Shown piece after piece: positions 25,671-34,544 of a stretch of 64,000 bases of DNA. The translations under genes were made by a program, and so were the position numbers. This stretch comes from Erysipelothrix amsterdamensis. GTDB taxonomy: Bacteria > Bacillota_I > Bacilli_A > Erysipelotrichales > Erysipelotrichaceae. The DNA lies in NCBI RefSeq assembly GCF_940143175.1, contig NZ_OW659496.1, positions 434,001 through 498,000 on the forward strand, given 5' to 3'. How positions within the stretch are numbered: the first letter of the stretch is position 1; every line of letters begins with the position of its first letter. A model generated the notes under the pieces. That model saw only the letters and a list, made by a program, of their open reading frames with translations, had not been told where the DNA came from and ran no database searches.

Positions 25671-28600
25671 ATGGAAAGAAAGAGATTTCTAGCGTTATTT
25701 TTAACGTTAGTAATGCTTGTTACATCAGTTACTTATAATACATTAGCATTTGATGAACCGGATGCATCATTAAGTACCGATGTAAGTCAAGAAGTTGATT
25801 TAAATCATAAAATAGAATTTGAAAAAGAAGAAGAGGCTGAGGTGATTGAAGAACCATCAAAACTTGAGCTGGAAGTGCCTGAGGTGGAAGCTGAGGTTCC
25901 TTCAAAAGCATCTCCCAATATCTTAAAAGCGGTTTCGAGTCTTTGTGTACAAAATGGTTGGATACAAAAAGGTACGGCTTGGTTTTACTGCGAAAATGGA
26001 AATCCAATCAAAAACTGGAAAGAAATTGGTGGATACTGGTATTTCTTCAAACCAGATGGTGAGATGAAGTCACAAGCATGGCATCAAAGTGGTGATGATT
26101 GGTATTACTTCAGTAAAAGTGGGAGTGCAGTGAAAAATGATTGGGCTGAAATTGGTGGTATTTGGTACTTATTTGATTCAAAGTCAGTGATGCTTAAGAA
26201 TCAATGGACTCAGTCAGGTGGTTATTCCTATTACTTGGACTCTGATGGGAAGGCTGCGAAATCACAATGGAAAAAAGTTGGAGATGTTTCATATTATTTC
26301 GATTCCTCCAGTCATCTCATTCGTGAAACGAGTGCAACACATACTTATTCAGTTAAGAAAATTATGGATGATGGTAGTATTGCCACAGGAAAACCAAATT
26401 TTGAAAGTAACAATCTTAATGATGCCATAAATAAAATGAATCAACTGGGAAGTGGTTATGTTGTGACGTCGATGGCAGGGTTGAGTCATTTGGGGATTGT
26501 GGCCATGAGTTCTGGCTATGCACACTCACTTCCAAATCGTAAAGGTGAAATCAAAGACCTTGCAAGCAGTGAAACATTAAATATCTATAGTAATCGTAAC
26601 CTTACAGGTTCTGCACTTACTTATATTTCAAGTAATTATAAAATGCAATATAAAGGGACTGAGTTAACAGACTCGGGAAAACCTGTAATTCGAGTTAATA
26701 TTCAAGGTGCTGAAGGGTATGTTGATCTAAGTAAAGTTGATTTAATTCCAATGCACTATATTGATAAAAAACTTCCAATTTATTTGGGTGGTAATCTTAA
26801 TGATGACGGTTATCGAAAAGTAGTTTCTCCAGATTATTATTGGGTGAAAAATGGGGAAATATCATTATACTTCTCTCAAACCTACGCTCAAAGTGGAGAA
26901 CAAGGAATTACGTATGCGCAAGCGCCAACGTGGCTTCCAGAATCTGGAAATCCATACTATTCAGAAGATGGTGTTCATTTCTTTAGCGATAAAGAATTGA
27001 AAAAACCAATCATGGATGGTAGTCAACCTGGAGAATTTTATGCGTATTATCAATGGCTTCCAGTTCGTAGTTTTTCAAATATTGGAGCGGATGATCTAAA
27101 CGAACGCTTACGTTATCTTGATAAAACAGATTCGATCATTTTTGGAAACGAACAAGCGTTTCTTGAAAGTGGTCATCTCTATGGTATGAATCCACTCCTG
27201 TTATTTGCGCAAGCAGCACATGAGTCTGCTTATGGAACTTCATGGTTAGCTAAAAACAAATTCAATCTGTTTGGTTGGAATGCGGTTGATTCTGATCCAA
27301 GCCAAGCACTGACTTATACAGGGGTGTATAACAGTATTAATAATCATATGGCAAAGCAGTTAAGCTCGTATTTTGATGTTGGGGATTGGCGTAATGCCGG
27401 ACTGAGTTTTGGGAATAAAGGTTCTGGAATCACCGTTCGTTATGCTTCGGACCCGTTTTATGGTATTAAAGTAGCGGGTATCGCTTATACGACCGATCGT
27501 GCAGCGGGATTTAAGGATTATAATGGCTATTCATTAGCCCGCATCAACAATCAAACAAGTACGCCTGTATATAAAGGTGCGAATACACATTCAGGTGTAT
27601 ACTATGCAACAAATTCAGGTTTAAATCATCAAGTTGTACTTGATCTTGGGGATGCATCGGGTTATATGAAAACGTATCTATCAATGCCAGTTGTAAACGG
27701 TTCGGTATCCGTTAAGGCTATGCCTGTAGATTTACCTGCAAACTTGGGCTATATTGCAAATAGTGCACGGGTTAAAATTAAATCAAGTGGTATTAAGAAA
27801 TCGAATGCCCCAAGTACTCGCATTACGGTAGCGGAAACATCGAAGAAATATACTGTAAAACAAGATCTCAACATGCGTAGTGGATGGGGTACATCAAATC
27901 GTATCTTAGCTACAATTCCTGCGAAGACAGTTGTTCAAGCATATCCAACTACAAATGGATGGGCGAAAGTTGTCTATAACAATCAAATTGGATATGTGTC
28001 ACAAGATTATCTCACAACCGAATCGATACCAACCGCTCCTAAAACAGGTTGGGTTAAAGATGGCGCGAAATGGCTCTATTATGAAAACAATGCAGCCGTA
28101 AAAGGGTGGAAGAAAATCAGTGGAAGTTATTATCTCTTTAATAACAGCACTGGAGTGATGTATTCGAATACATGGACTAAAGATGCACAAGGGCGTTGGA
28201 GTTACCTTGGTGCAGATGGTAAAGCGTTAATGAATGAATGGTTTAAATCCTCAGGTAAATGGTATTATGCTGGTAATGATGGCAAAATGCTCCGTTCAGG
28301 TCTTCATCTTGTAAAAGGATCATGGTATGAATTTGGTTCTGATGCAGATATGAAAGCAAATAAATGGATTAAAAATTCTAAGGGGAAATGGCATTATCTC
28401 AATTCAGGTGGTGCTGCCGTTAAAAATGCATGGGTTAAAGTCAGCGGTAAATGGTATTACGCTGATGCAAACAGTGAAATGATTACAGGCTGGAAGAAAA
28501 TTAACGGAAGTTGGTATGTCTTTGACTCAAGTACCGCAATGCTTTCGAATCAATGGTATAAAAATGCAAGTGGTTCTTGGTCCTATGTATCGGATTCTGG

Positions 28601-28925
28601 TGCTGCATTAACCAGTCAATGGAAGAAATCAGGTGGTAAATGGTACTACTTCCTAAGTCATGGTGGAACTGCACGTGGCGTTCACCGCATTGGTGGTTCA
28701 AGTTATGCTTTCGGAACTGATTCTGTAATGCATGCCAATCAGTGGGTAAAGCTGAACCAAAAATGGTATTATGCTACAGGGTCTGGAGCACTTCAAAAAG
28801 GATGGATTAAGTTGGGTGGTTCTTGGTATTATTTAAACCCTTCTGACTGTGTTATGGTTTCAGATAAAACAATGACCATAAATGGCACACGTTATCGTTT
28901 TGATCGTTCAGGTCGCATGCTTTAG
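25671..28925 (+). CDS. Secreted choline-binding-type endo-beta-N-acetylglucosaminidase (LytB-like autolysin)
   Basis: 1,084 residues from the ATG at 25671, which has GAGGAGG upstream; an ATG at 25602 lies before the likely promoter. Order: signal peptide (about 1-27), acidic low-complexity linker (45-78), five or six wall-binding repeats of the W-x(5-8)-G-x-WYYF type (about 80-220), a non-repetitive region, a GH73/LYZ2-type glucosaminidase domain (about 465-650, likely catalytic Glu518 in AQAAHESAYGTS), a bacterial SH3 domain (about 724-783), and some twelve more repeats to the end. It should cleave wall glycan while held to choline-type residues, probably in cell separation. Repeats on both sides of the catalytic domain are less usual than in pneumococcal LytB. 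Confidence 0.9.
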   Translation: MERKRFLALFLTLVMLVTSVTYNTLAFDEPDASLSTDVSQEVDLNHKIEFEKEEEAEVIEEPSKLELEVPEVEAEVPSKASPNILKAVSSLCVQNGWIQKGTAWFYCENGNPIKNWKEIGGYWYFFKPDGEMKSQAWHQSGDDWYYFSKSGSAVKNDWAEIGGIWYLFDSKSVMLKNQWTQSGGYSYYLDSDGKAAKSQWKKVGDVSYYFDSSSHLIRETSATHTYSVKKIMDDGSIATGKPNFESNNLNDAINKMNQLGSGYVVTSMAGLSHLGIVAMSSGYAHSLPNRKGEIKDLASSETLNIYSNRNLTGSALTYISSNYKMQYKGTELTDSGKPVIRVNIQGAEGYVDLSKVDLIPMHYIDKKLPIYLGGNLNDDGYRKVVSPDYYWVKNGEISLYFSQTYAQSGEQGITYAQAPTWLPESGNPYYSEDGVHFFSDKELKKPIMDGSQPGEFYAYYQWLPVRSFSNIGADDLNERLRYLDKTDSIIFGNEQAFLESGHLYGMNPLLLFAQAAHESAYGTSWLAKNKFNLFGWNAVDSDPSQALTYTGVYNSINNHMAKQLSSYFDVGDWRNAGLSFGNKGSGITVRYASDPFYGIKVAGIAYTTDRAAGFKDYNGYSLARINNQTSTPVYKGANTHSGVYYATNSGLNHQVVLDLGDASGYMKTYLSMPVVNGSVSVKAMPVDLPANLGYIANSARVKIKSSGIKKSNAPSTRITVAETSKKYTVKQDLNMRSGWGTSNRILATIPAKTVVQAYPTTNGWAKVVYNNQIGYVSQDYLTTESIPTAPKTGWVKDGAKWLYYENNAAVKGWKKISGSYYLFNNSTGVMYSNTWTKDAQGRWSYLGADGKALMNEWFKSSGKWYYAGNDGKMLRSGLHLVKGSWYEFGSDADMKANKWIKNSKGKWHYLNSGGAAVKNAWVKVSGKWYYADANSEMITGWKKINGSWYVFDSSTAMLSNQWYKNASGSWSYVSDSGAALTSQWKKSGGKWYYFLSHGGTARGVHRIGGSSYAFGTDSVMHANQWVKLNQKWYYATGSGALQKGWIKLGGSWYYLNPSDCVMVSDKTMTINGTRYRFDRSGRML

Positions 28926-28929
28926 AAAT

Positions 28930-28946
28930 AAAAAAACCATAGTCAC
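28930..28946. terminator. Left arm of a terminator split by IS3-type copy 2
   Basis: AAAAAAACCATAGTCAC, complementary with one G-T pair to 30233-30248. Confidence 0.88.
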
Positions 28947-28991
28947 TTTTGGGAACTGACCTAGTTCCTTGGGACTAAAGAAAAAACCAAG

Positions 28992-29843
28992 TTAGGATGA
29001 AGTTAACCGATAATTTACGGGAGATTGATATCCTAGCTTTTCTTGTATTCGATTTTCATTGTAATATTTTAAATAGTTTATCACAGTTTGTGATACAATT
29101 TCAGTAGAACCCTTTAGGTCTGGGTTTAATTCGAATGTTTCACACTTTAGCGAGGCATGAAACGATTCGATAGGAGCATTATCAGCGGGTGTACCCTTAC
29201 GGGACATACTCATGGTAATGCTTTTATTTTTTACTTTGAGTTGATACTCTTTTGATGTATAGACACTCCCTTGATCAGAATGAAGAATACATGGCTGAAC
29301 GATATCCGGAAGTTGATTTAATGTATCAACCACACATTCTAGGTTTTGTCTGTCACTCAATGTAGACGCAATAATCTCACCATTATATAAATCCATGATC
29401 GTAGATAAATAGAGCATCTTATGGCCATAAGGGATGTAAGTGATATCTGTCACCAATTTCTCTAGAGGACGTAGTGATTTAAAGTCGCGATTAATGATAT
29501 TGGGCATAATGATCTTCGGATTTTTGTTTTTTCTATACCGTTTGACCTTAACACGGCATTGACATTGGTGTTTCTGCATTATCTTTTGAACAGTGTTCTT
29601 ATTGATAATTCTTTCTTTTCGAATTAATGCAGTTATTTTTCGATATCCATAACGAAATTTATTTTCTTTACAAAGTTCAATTACTAATGCTTCATTGACA
29701 GAATAATTATTAGACTCAAGTTGCTCTTTTTTAGTCCAACGGTAATACGTTGACTTAGGTACCCCAAAAAGATTCAAGATATCTTTAATAGATACAGTGT
29801 TGCGATACTCTTCAACGAGCTTGATGATTATTTCAGGAACCAC
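28992..29843 (-). CDS. IS3-family OrfB transposase, copy 2
   Basis: 283 residues, three substitutions from the copy-1 protein, all catalytic residues present (D in LVTDITYIP, D in LHSDQGSV, E in NAPIESFHA). Reached by -1 frameshifting from OrfA as in copy 1. Confidence 0.92.
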   Translation of the reverse strand: MVPEIIIKLVEEYRNTVSIKDILNLFGVPKSTYYRWTKKEQLESNNYSVNEALVIELCKENKFRYGYRKITALIRKERIINKNTVQKIMQKHQCQCRVKVKRYRKNKNPKIIMPNIINRDFKSLRPLEKLVTDITYIPYGHKMLYLSTIMDLYNGEIIASTLSDRQNLECVVDTLNQLPDIVQPCILHSDQGSVYTSKEYQLKVKNKSITMSMSRKGTPADNAPIESFHASLKCETFELNPDLKGSTEIVSQTVINYLKYYNENRIQEKLGYQSPVNYRLTSS

Positions 29844-30145
29844 ATCCTTTCTCTTTCCAAATACTTTTTTAATAGTTCAATTTGTTGCTCCAAAGATTTG
29901 ATTCTAAGTCTTTGTGTTTCTTCGACCGTGTCTCCTTCAGGCCCTTTTCCAAAAGTATATTGCTTGCCTACAGGTTGAGAAAATCGGTAGTGTTCACCAT
30001 TTCGATACCATCTCCACCATGTTTTGACTTGTGTTACATTTTTTATTCCAAGTTCAGTCTGAATAAACCTGCTTGAGTAGCCTGCCAATTTCATTTCTAT
30101 AACTTTCATCTTTGTCTCATAGCTATGCATAGTTCGTGTTCCCAT
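29828..30145 (-). CDS. IS3-family OrfA, copy 2
   Basis: 105 residues, identical in protein sequence to copy-1 OrfA, with the same A AAA AAG slippery site before the OrfB overlap. AGGAGG precedes the ATG. Confidence 0.9.
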   Translation of the reverse strand: MGTRTMHSYETKMKVIEMKLAGYSSRFIQTELGIKNVTQVKTWWRWYRNGEHYRFSQPVGKQYTFGKGPEGDTVEETQRLRIKSLEQQIELLKKYLERERMWFLK

Positions 30146-30232
30146 ATAAAAACCTCCTATATTGAACTATTTTACAATAATTCTCATACAAGAGGTTTTT
30201 TTCTTTAGTCCCACGGAACTAGGTCAGTTCCT

Positions 30233-30248
30233 GTGATTATGGTTTTTT
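30233..30248. terminator. Right arm of the terminator split by IS3-type copy 2
   Basis: GTGATTATGGTTTTTT, partner of 28930-28946. Before the insertion the hairpin lay between the convergent autolysin and pepF genes and could serve both. Confidence 0.88.
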
Positions 30249-30271
30249 CTTTATGTGTATTGATGATAATA

Positions 30272-32017
30272 CTATTGGGTTAATTCGATAAACATTTCGA
30301 TGCGGTCTGCTGCGACTTGAAGGCTTGATTTCCAGAATTCGACATCTGTTACGTCAATATCCGCTTGTGCAGCGACATCTTCACAGGATGCAGTTGTTGT
30401 AGCTTTCAGAAGGTTTCGGTATGCAGGAACAAAAGATGCTCCTTCTTTTTCAAATTTAGCGTAGAGACCCAGTGCGAATAAACCACCAAATGCATAAGGG
30501 AAGTTGTAATAACTTAATCCACCACTATAATAATGGCCTTTACATGCCCACATATAAGGGTGATAAGTGCTCGCGTCCAATCCATCTCCGTAAGTTTGGT
30601 GTTGTGCTTCAATCATAATTTCTTTTAAATCTTTAGGGAATAAGAATTCAGATTTACGGCGTTCGAAGACTTCGGATTCAAATTTAAATCGTGATAGGAT
30701 ATCAACGATAATTTGGGTTAAATCTTGAAGTGAATTTTCAATTAACACAAGTTTTTCTTCATCGCTTGATGCTTTAAGTGCAGCATTGAAGACAATGTTT
30801 TCACAGAATGTTGAAGCTGTTTCAGCTACAGGCATTGAGTAGCTTGTATTCAATATCGGCAAATCTTCAATCATCATACCGTGGTAAGCGTGTCCCAATT
30901 CATGAGCGATTGTAACGATATCAGAGATAGAGCCATCGAAGTTTGTGAGAACATAACTTTGTTTTATTTGCGATTGGTTACTGCAGAAAGCGCCGCTACG
31001 TTTTCCCTCGCGAGGTAAAAAGTCAATCCATGCATCTTCGTAAGCTGTTTTTGCCATCTCAGCAAGATCATCTGAAAATGCTGCGAAGCTATTAAGAATC
31101 ATCTCTTTGGAGTCTTCAACTGTATAAGTTTTTGGGTTTTTGGTTTCGAAGGGTGCGAAGAGATCATACCAAGGAAGACCGTTTTCATGATTCATGAGAT
31201 GGGCTTTATGTTTAAGATATTTTCTAAATACAGGAAGATACGCTTCAATTGCTTCCAATAAAGCATCAAGTGTTTTTTTGCTCATTCTTGAATCGAAGAG
31301 TGTTTTATCAAGTGCGGACTCATATCCTCGCAAGTCAGAAACCGTATTTACGGTACCTTTTATGCTGTTTAATGCGAATGCGATGGAGTCATCCATCTTT
31401 TCATATAATTCTAATTCTTTATAATAAGCATCTTTACGGATTTTTGGATCATGTGAGTATGCAAGATTACGAATTGATGCCATCGTATGTTTTTCGCCAT
31501 TAAATTCAATCGTCGTCATTGAAGTGAGATGACCAAATAATTGATTCCAAGCGCTTGCGCCGTTAATATTTAATTTTGAAATGACTTCTTCAACATCAGG
31601 GGATAAATTATGCTTGCTGAGGTCAATCATTTCTTGCAAGATAAACTCATGTTCTTTAATCAATGGACTTTCCGCAACCCATTGAGGAAATACGTCTTTT
31701 GAATCTGCCATGAATTTACTGAAGAGTGCGTATGCGCGTGATGTCTCGCTAAGTATGTTTTGCAGCTGGCCCATATGGCGATTACTTTCATTATCACTTG
31801 CGTTAGCTGAAATCTGTAAACTTGCGAAGCTAACAAGTGAATTTGCAAGTGTATTGAGTTCTGAATCGAGAACTATAAAAGCCTCTAAATCCTTACTATT
31901 TGTGAGGTTGGGTGCTAAGTTATTCATTGATTCAATAATTGTTTTGAGCTTTTCTACATCTGAAGTGTAGTCTGCGTCATACCCTTTATAAAGGGCATCT
32001 AAATTCCATGTATACAT
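30272..32017 (-). CDS. pepF: Oligoendopeptidase F (M3 family)
   Basis: 581 residues, typical PepF length. Zinc motif HELGHAYHGM near residue 370, preceded by SGAFCSNQSQIKQSYVLTNFDGSISDIVTIA and followed by the third ligand Glu in AETASTFCENIVF, all M3B signatures. The enzyme is a cytoplasmic peptidase that trims oligopeptides of about 7-17 residues. AAAGGAGAAC precedes the ATG. Its former terminator is split by the insertion sequence. Confidence 0.96.
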   Translation of the reverse strand: MYTWNLDALYKGYDADYTSDVEKLKTIIESMNNLAPNLTNSKDLEAFIVLDSELNTLANSLVSFASLQISANASDNESNRHMGQLQNILSETSRAYALFSKFMADSKDVFPQWVAESPLIKEHEFILQEMIDLSKHNLSPDVEEVISKLNINGASAWNQLFGHLTSMTTIEFNGEKHTMASIRNLAYSHDPKIRKDAYYKELELYEKMDDSIAFALNSIKGTVNTVSDLRGYESALDKTLFDSRMSKKTLDALLEAIEAYLPVFRKYLKHKAHLMNHENGLPWYDLFAPFETKNPKTYTVEDSKEMILNSFAAFSDDLAEMAKTAYEDAWIDFLPREGKRSGAFCSNQSQIKQSYVLTNFDGSISDIVTIAHELGHAYHGMMIEDLPILNTSYSMPVAETASTFCENIVFNAALKASSDEEKLVLIENSLQDLTQIIVDILSRFKFESEVFERRKSEFLFPKDLKEIMIEAQHQTYGDGLDASTYHPYMWACKGHYYSGGLSYYNFPYAFGGLFALGLYAKFEKEGASFVPAYRNLLKATTTASCEDVAAQADIDVTDVEFWKSSLQVAADRIEMFIELTQ

Positions 32018-32116
32018 TGTGATATGGTTCTCCTTTAAAATATATTAGAATTATACCACAATTATGAAAGTGTGTTACATAATAATGAAAATATATATCG
32101 AGTTCTCAGAAAAACA

Positions 32117-32145
32117 TTGAAACAAGAAAGTAAACATGTTAAAAT
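32117..32145 (+). promoter_or_regulatory. Promoter of the first binding-protein transcript
   Basis: TTGAAA, 17-base spacer, TAAAAT with extended TG. It lies about 25 bases before the first leader ORF. Confidence 0.75.
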
Positions 32146-32170
32146 TTCTTTACAGAAAGGTTGGTGTCCT

Positions 32171-32221
32171 ATGACCAACACAAATCACAAACAAAACAGC
32201 TCTTTCTTTTACTTTAGATAA
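32171..32221 (+). CDS. Leader peptide 1, 16 residues, ends in SSFFYFR
   Basis: ATG to TAA, 16 codons. Residues 12-15 are Phe-Phe-Tyr-Phe, just before Arg and the stop. GAAAGG lies upstream in a context nearly the same as leader 2 (GAAAGGTTGG). The stop is followed at once by the first arm of hairpin 1:2. This is the layout of an attenuation leader sensing Phe and perhaps Tyr. It is far too short to have been called as a gene otherwise. Confidence 0.75.
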   Translation: MTNTNHKQNSSFFYFR

Positions 32222-32222
32222 A

Positions 32223-32317
32223 GGTTAATATCGCTACACGGTATTAACCCTTTTCCCTAGGTTAATCGAATGTAGCTGGTTCAAACAAAAAAGCTGCATT
32301 CGCAGCTTTTTTTGTTT
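32223..32317 (+). promoter_or_regulatory. Attenuator 1: alternative hairpins before the first binding-protein gene
   Basis: Arm 1 GGTTAATA (32223-32230) pairs with arm 2 TATTAACC (32242-32249). Arm 2 can instead pair with GGTTAAT (32260-32266). GAATGTAGCT (32268-32277) can pair with AGCTGCATTC (32292-32301), which would disrupt the intrinsic terminator GCTGC-attc-GCAGC plus seven T (32293-32313; flanking CAAAC/GTTTG lengthens the stem). Inference: ribosome stalling on the aromatic codons frees arm 2, favours the antiterminator and allows read-through. Confidence 0.7.
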
Positions 32318-32330
32318 GAAGGAGGAAACG

Positions 32331-33284
32331 ATGAAAAAAACAATGATATTCTGTATGATTTTACTGATATTGGTAGGTTGTGGACGCTCAAAGCAAGAAG
32401 ATTTATATACGATTGGTGTGTTACAATTCGCAGATCATCCATCATTAGATGCGACTTATGAAGGAATGAAAGTTAAGTTAGATAAGCTAATGGGTAGTGA
32501 AAATTATCGTATTATTTATCAAAATGCACAAGGAGAGAATGGAAATAATGAATTGATGGCCCGTGGCTTTGTATCTCAAAACGTGGATTTAATCTATGCA
32601 ATAGGAACAAACTCAGCACAAAGCGCTAAAAATGCTACAGAAGGAACGAGCATTCCAGTAGTTTTTAATGCGGTAACAGATCCGGTCGCTGCAGGACTTG
32701 TTGATTCGATGGAACAACCTGGGCAATTTGTTACGGGAGTTAGTGATCAATCGCCTGTAGAAAAACAGTTAGCGCTTATTAAAGCACTCTTACCTGAAGC
32801 GAAGCGTATGGGGATTGTTTATAATATTGGTGAAATTAATTCTGTGACTCAAGTTGAAGTCATCACTTCCTTCGAAAAAGATTTAGAAGTCGTTTCGATT
32901 GGGGTCACAAGTATGCAAGAATTACCAATTGCAATTCAACAGTTAGCAGAAAAGGTAGATGTTATTTTTAACATAACAGATAACATGGTTGTTGCATCAA
33001 CTGCGAATATTGTGGATATTGCTTCAAAATACAAGGTGCCGGTGCTTGCCTCGGAAGATGGTCAGCTTGATGAGGGGATTTTAGCGACGGAATCGTTAAG
33101 TTACTTTGATCTAGGGGAATCGGCGGGTGATATAATCTGTAAAATCCTTGTGGATCAGGTAGATCCAAATAATCTTTCTATTTTAATTTCAGATAAGACA
33201 AAATTGTATATAAATAAAGAGGTTGCAAGAGAGTTTGGTATTGAAATTCCTGCTTTACTTGAGGAACGTAATGAGTTGAAATGA
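32331..33284 (+). CDS. ABC transporter substrate-binding lipoprotein, TrpX-like (COG2984 type), first copy
   Basis: 317 residues from the ATG at 32331 with AAGGAGG upstream; an in-frame ATG at 32316 lies inside the terminator stem. Lipobox LVGC gives a lipid-anchored protein. Family marks: IGVLQFADHPSLDATYEGM, LIYAIGTNSAQSAKNAT, IPVVFNAVTDPVAAGLV, VTGVSDQSPVEKQ, YFDLGESAG. Relatives with a matching permease and ATPase serve tryptophan or tyrosine uptake. It is the first of two such genes; the Phe-rich leader suggests a ligand preference different from the second, but that is inference. Confidence 0.88.
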   Translation: MKKTMIFCMILLILVGCGRSKQEDLYTIGVLQFADHPSLDATYEGMKVKLDKLMGSENYRIIYQNAQGENGNNELMARGFVSQNVDLIYAIGTNSAQSAKNATEGTSIPVVFNAVTDPVAAGLVDSMEQPGQFVTGVSDQSPVEKQLALIKALLPEAKRMGIVYNIGEINSVTQVEVITSFEKDLEVVSIGVTSMQELPIAIQQLAEKVDVIFNITDNMVVASTANIVDIASKYKVPVLASEDGQLDEGILATESLSYFDLGESAGDIICKILVDQVDPNNLSILISDKTKLYINKEVAREFGIEIPALLEERNELK

Positions 33285-33332
33285 AAAGATATTCATTAAT
33301 AATGTAAGAAATGAATAAAACTGAAAAAGTAC

Positions 33333-33361
33333 TTGCATCTAAAAAACAACAGTGTTATGGT
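33333..33361 (+). promoter_or_regulatory. Promoter of the second binding-protein transcript
   Basis: TTGCAT, 17-base spacer, TATGGT with extended TG. It gives the second gene its own start of transcription. Confidence 0.7.
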
Positions 33362-33385
33362 TGTAACGAAAGGTTGGGTATTCCA

Positions 33386-33448
33386 ATGAAAAATATAAAC
33401 AATTTAAATCAAGCCCAACAATGGAGCTACTATTATTATTTTAGTTAA
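33386..33448 (+). CDS. Leader peptide 2, 20 residues, ends in WSYYYYFS
   Basis: ATG to TAA, 20 codons, with Trp13, Tyr15-18 and Phe19 near the end. GAAAGGTTGGG upstream matches leader 1. The run of four Tyr codons with Trp and Phe is hard to explain other than as a sensor of aromatic aminoacyl-tRNA supply. Confidence 0.8.
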   Translation: MKNINNLNQAQQWSYYYYFS

Positions 33449-33451
33449 TTA

Positions 33452-33562
33452 GTTAATATGCCGCGTGGATATTAGCTATTTTGTGTTACTAAAATCTACA
33501 GGCTCCTATCAATCTCGTATCAACTTAACAAAGCCGTGTAGATTTATGTACATGGCTTTTTT
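33452..33562 (+). promoter_or_regulatory. Attenuator 2: alternative hairpins before the second binding-protein gene
   Basis: GTTAATAT (33452-33459) pairs with ATATTAGC (33469-33476), starting just after the leader stop. AAATCTACA (33492-33500) is perfectly complementary to TGTAGATTT (33537-33545), which overlaps the left arm and loop of the terminator AAAGCCGTGTA...TACATGGCTTT plus T run (33530-33562). Terminator and antiterminator exclude each other. The order of elements is the same as in attenuator 1 although the sequences differ. Confidence 0.75.
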
Positions 33563-33587
33563 GTTGGATTGAAAAGAGGAGAAGAAA

Positions 33588-34544
33588 ATGAAAAAAATAA
33601 TAATGATGCTGATTGGTGCACTTGTACTCACAGGATGCATGAACAGTAAACAGAAAGAAATGAGAATTGGTGTAATTCAATGGGCAGAACACCCAGCGCT
33701 CGCAGATTCTTTAGAAGGATTTAAAAAAGGTCTTAATGATAATGGTCTAACCGATAAGATTGCGCTCGAAGTCAAAAACGCGAACGAGGATGTTGGAACT
33801 GCACATTTAATTGCAAATCAATTTGTACGTGATTCCGTTGATTTAATATTTGTCATTGCGACACCAGCTGCTCAAGCAGCAATGAACGCGGTGGAAAAAA
33901 CGGAAATTCCAGTTATCTTTAGTGCTGTGTCGGATGCGAAAGAGGCAGGTTTGGTTGATGATTTAATGCACCCTGGGGGTAACTTAACTGGGGTGAGTGA
34001 TTTACCACCGCTATCAAAACAAGTTGCGCTGATCAAAGAAATGCTCCCAAACGCAAAGAATATAGGGATCTTATTCAATACAAGCGAAATTAATAGTAGA
34101 AATCAGATTGATGAAGTACGCACGATTGCACAAGATTTAGATATTAATGTTATTGAAAAAGGTGTGAGTCAGGCTAACGAAATTGCGATTGCGGCGCAAC
34201 AATTAGTCCAAGAGACCGACGCAATTTACATTGTAAATGACAATATGATTGCAGCCGCTACGGGACTTGTAGTAGATACTGCAAATGGTTCAAATAAGCC
34301 AGTATTTATGGCAGAGGTAGGACAGTTTGACCAAGGTATTCTTGCTTCGGATTCAGTAAGTTATAAACATCTCGGCGAAAAAGCCGGAGCGATGGCTTAC
34401 GAGGTTTTAGTAAATAAGAGAGTGATTGCATCAATTCCGGTTTATATTTCCGAACAAACAGAATTATTCGTCAGTGAGCAAGTTGCTTCAAAACTTGGTA
34501 TTAGTATTCCAGAAACGGTACGTGAAAGAGCGGTGATTCAATAA
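33588..34544 (+). CDS. ABC transporter substrate-binding lipoprotein, TrpX-like, second copy
   Basis: 318 residues; lipobox LTGC at residues 15-18. Clearly paralogous to 32331-33284: IGVIQWAEHPALADSLEGF, TPAAQAAMNAVE, IPVIFSAVSDAKEAGLV, LTGVSDLPPLSKQVALIKE, YKHLGEKAGAMAYEVL. Its stop overlaps the permease start by one base (TAATG). With the permease and ATPase it forms a complete importer; the first binding protein probably shares the same membrane parts. Confidence 0.9.
   Translation: MKKIIMMLIGALVLTGCMNSKQKEMRIGVIQWAEHPALADSLEGFKKGLNDNGLTDKIALEVKNANEDVGTAHLIANQFVRDSVDLIFVIATPAAQAAMNAVEKTEIPVIFSAVSDAKEAGLVDDLMHPGGNLTGVSDLPPLSKQVALIKEMLPNAKNIGILFNTSEINSRNQIDEVRTIAQDLDINVIEKGVSQANEIAIAAQQLVQETDAIYIVNDNMIAAATGLVVDTANGSNKPVFMAEVGQFDQGILASDSVSYKHLGEKAGAMAYEVLVNKRVIASIPVYISEQTELFVSEQVASKLGISIPETVRERAVIQ

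Larger units (their letters stand above)
28952..30231 (-). mobile_element. IS3-family insertion sequence, copy 2, 1,280 bp
   Basis: Same terminal repeats and gene order as copy 1 (17798-19077) but in inverted orientation. Flanks share only TG, so the duplication is 2 bp or the boundary is off by one. Rejoining the flanks gives GTCAC-TTTT-GTGAT, a closed hairpin with a four-base loop, so the element entered the loop itself. Confidence 0.9.

Noticed and set aside
32146-32330. A T-box riboswitch before the first binding-protein gene.
   Set aside because: No T-box consensus (AGGGTGGNACCGCG-like) or specifier loop is present in either leader; the aromatic codon runs and alternative hairpins fit ribosome-mediated attenuation better.
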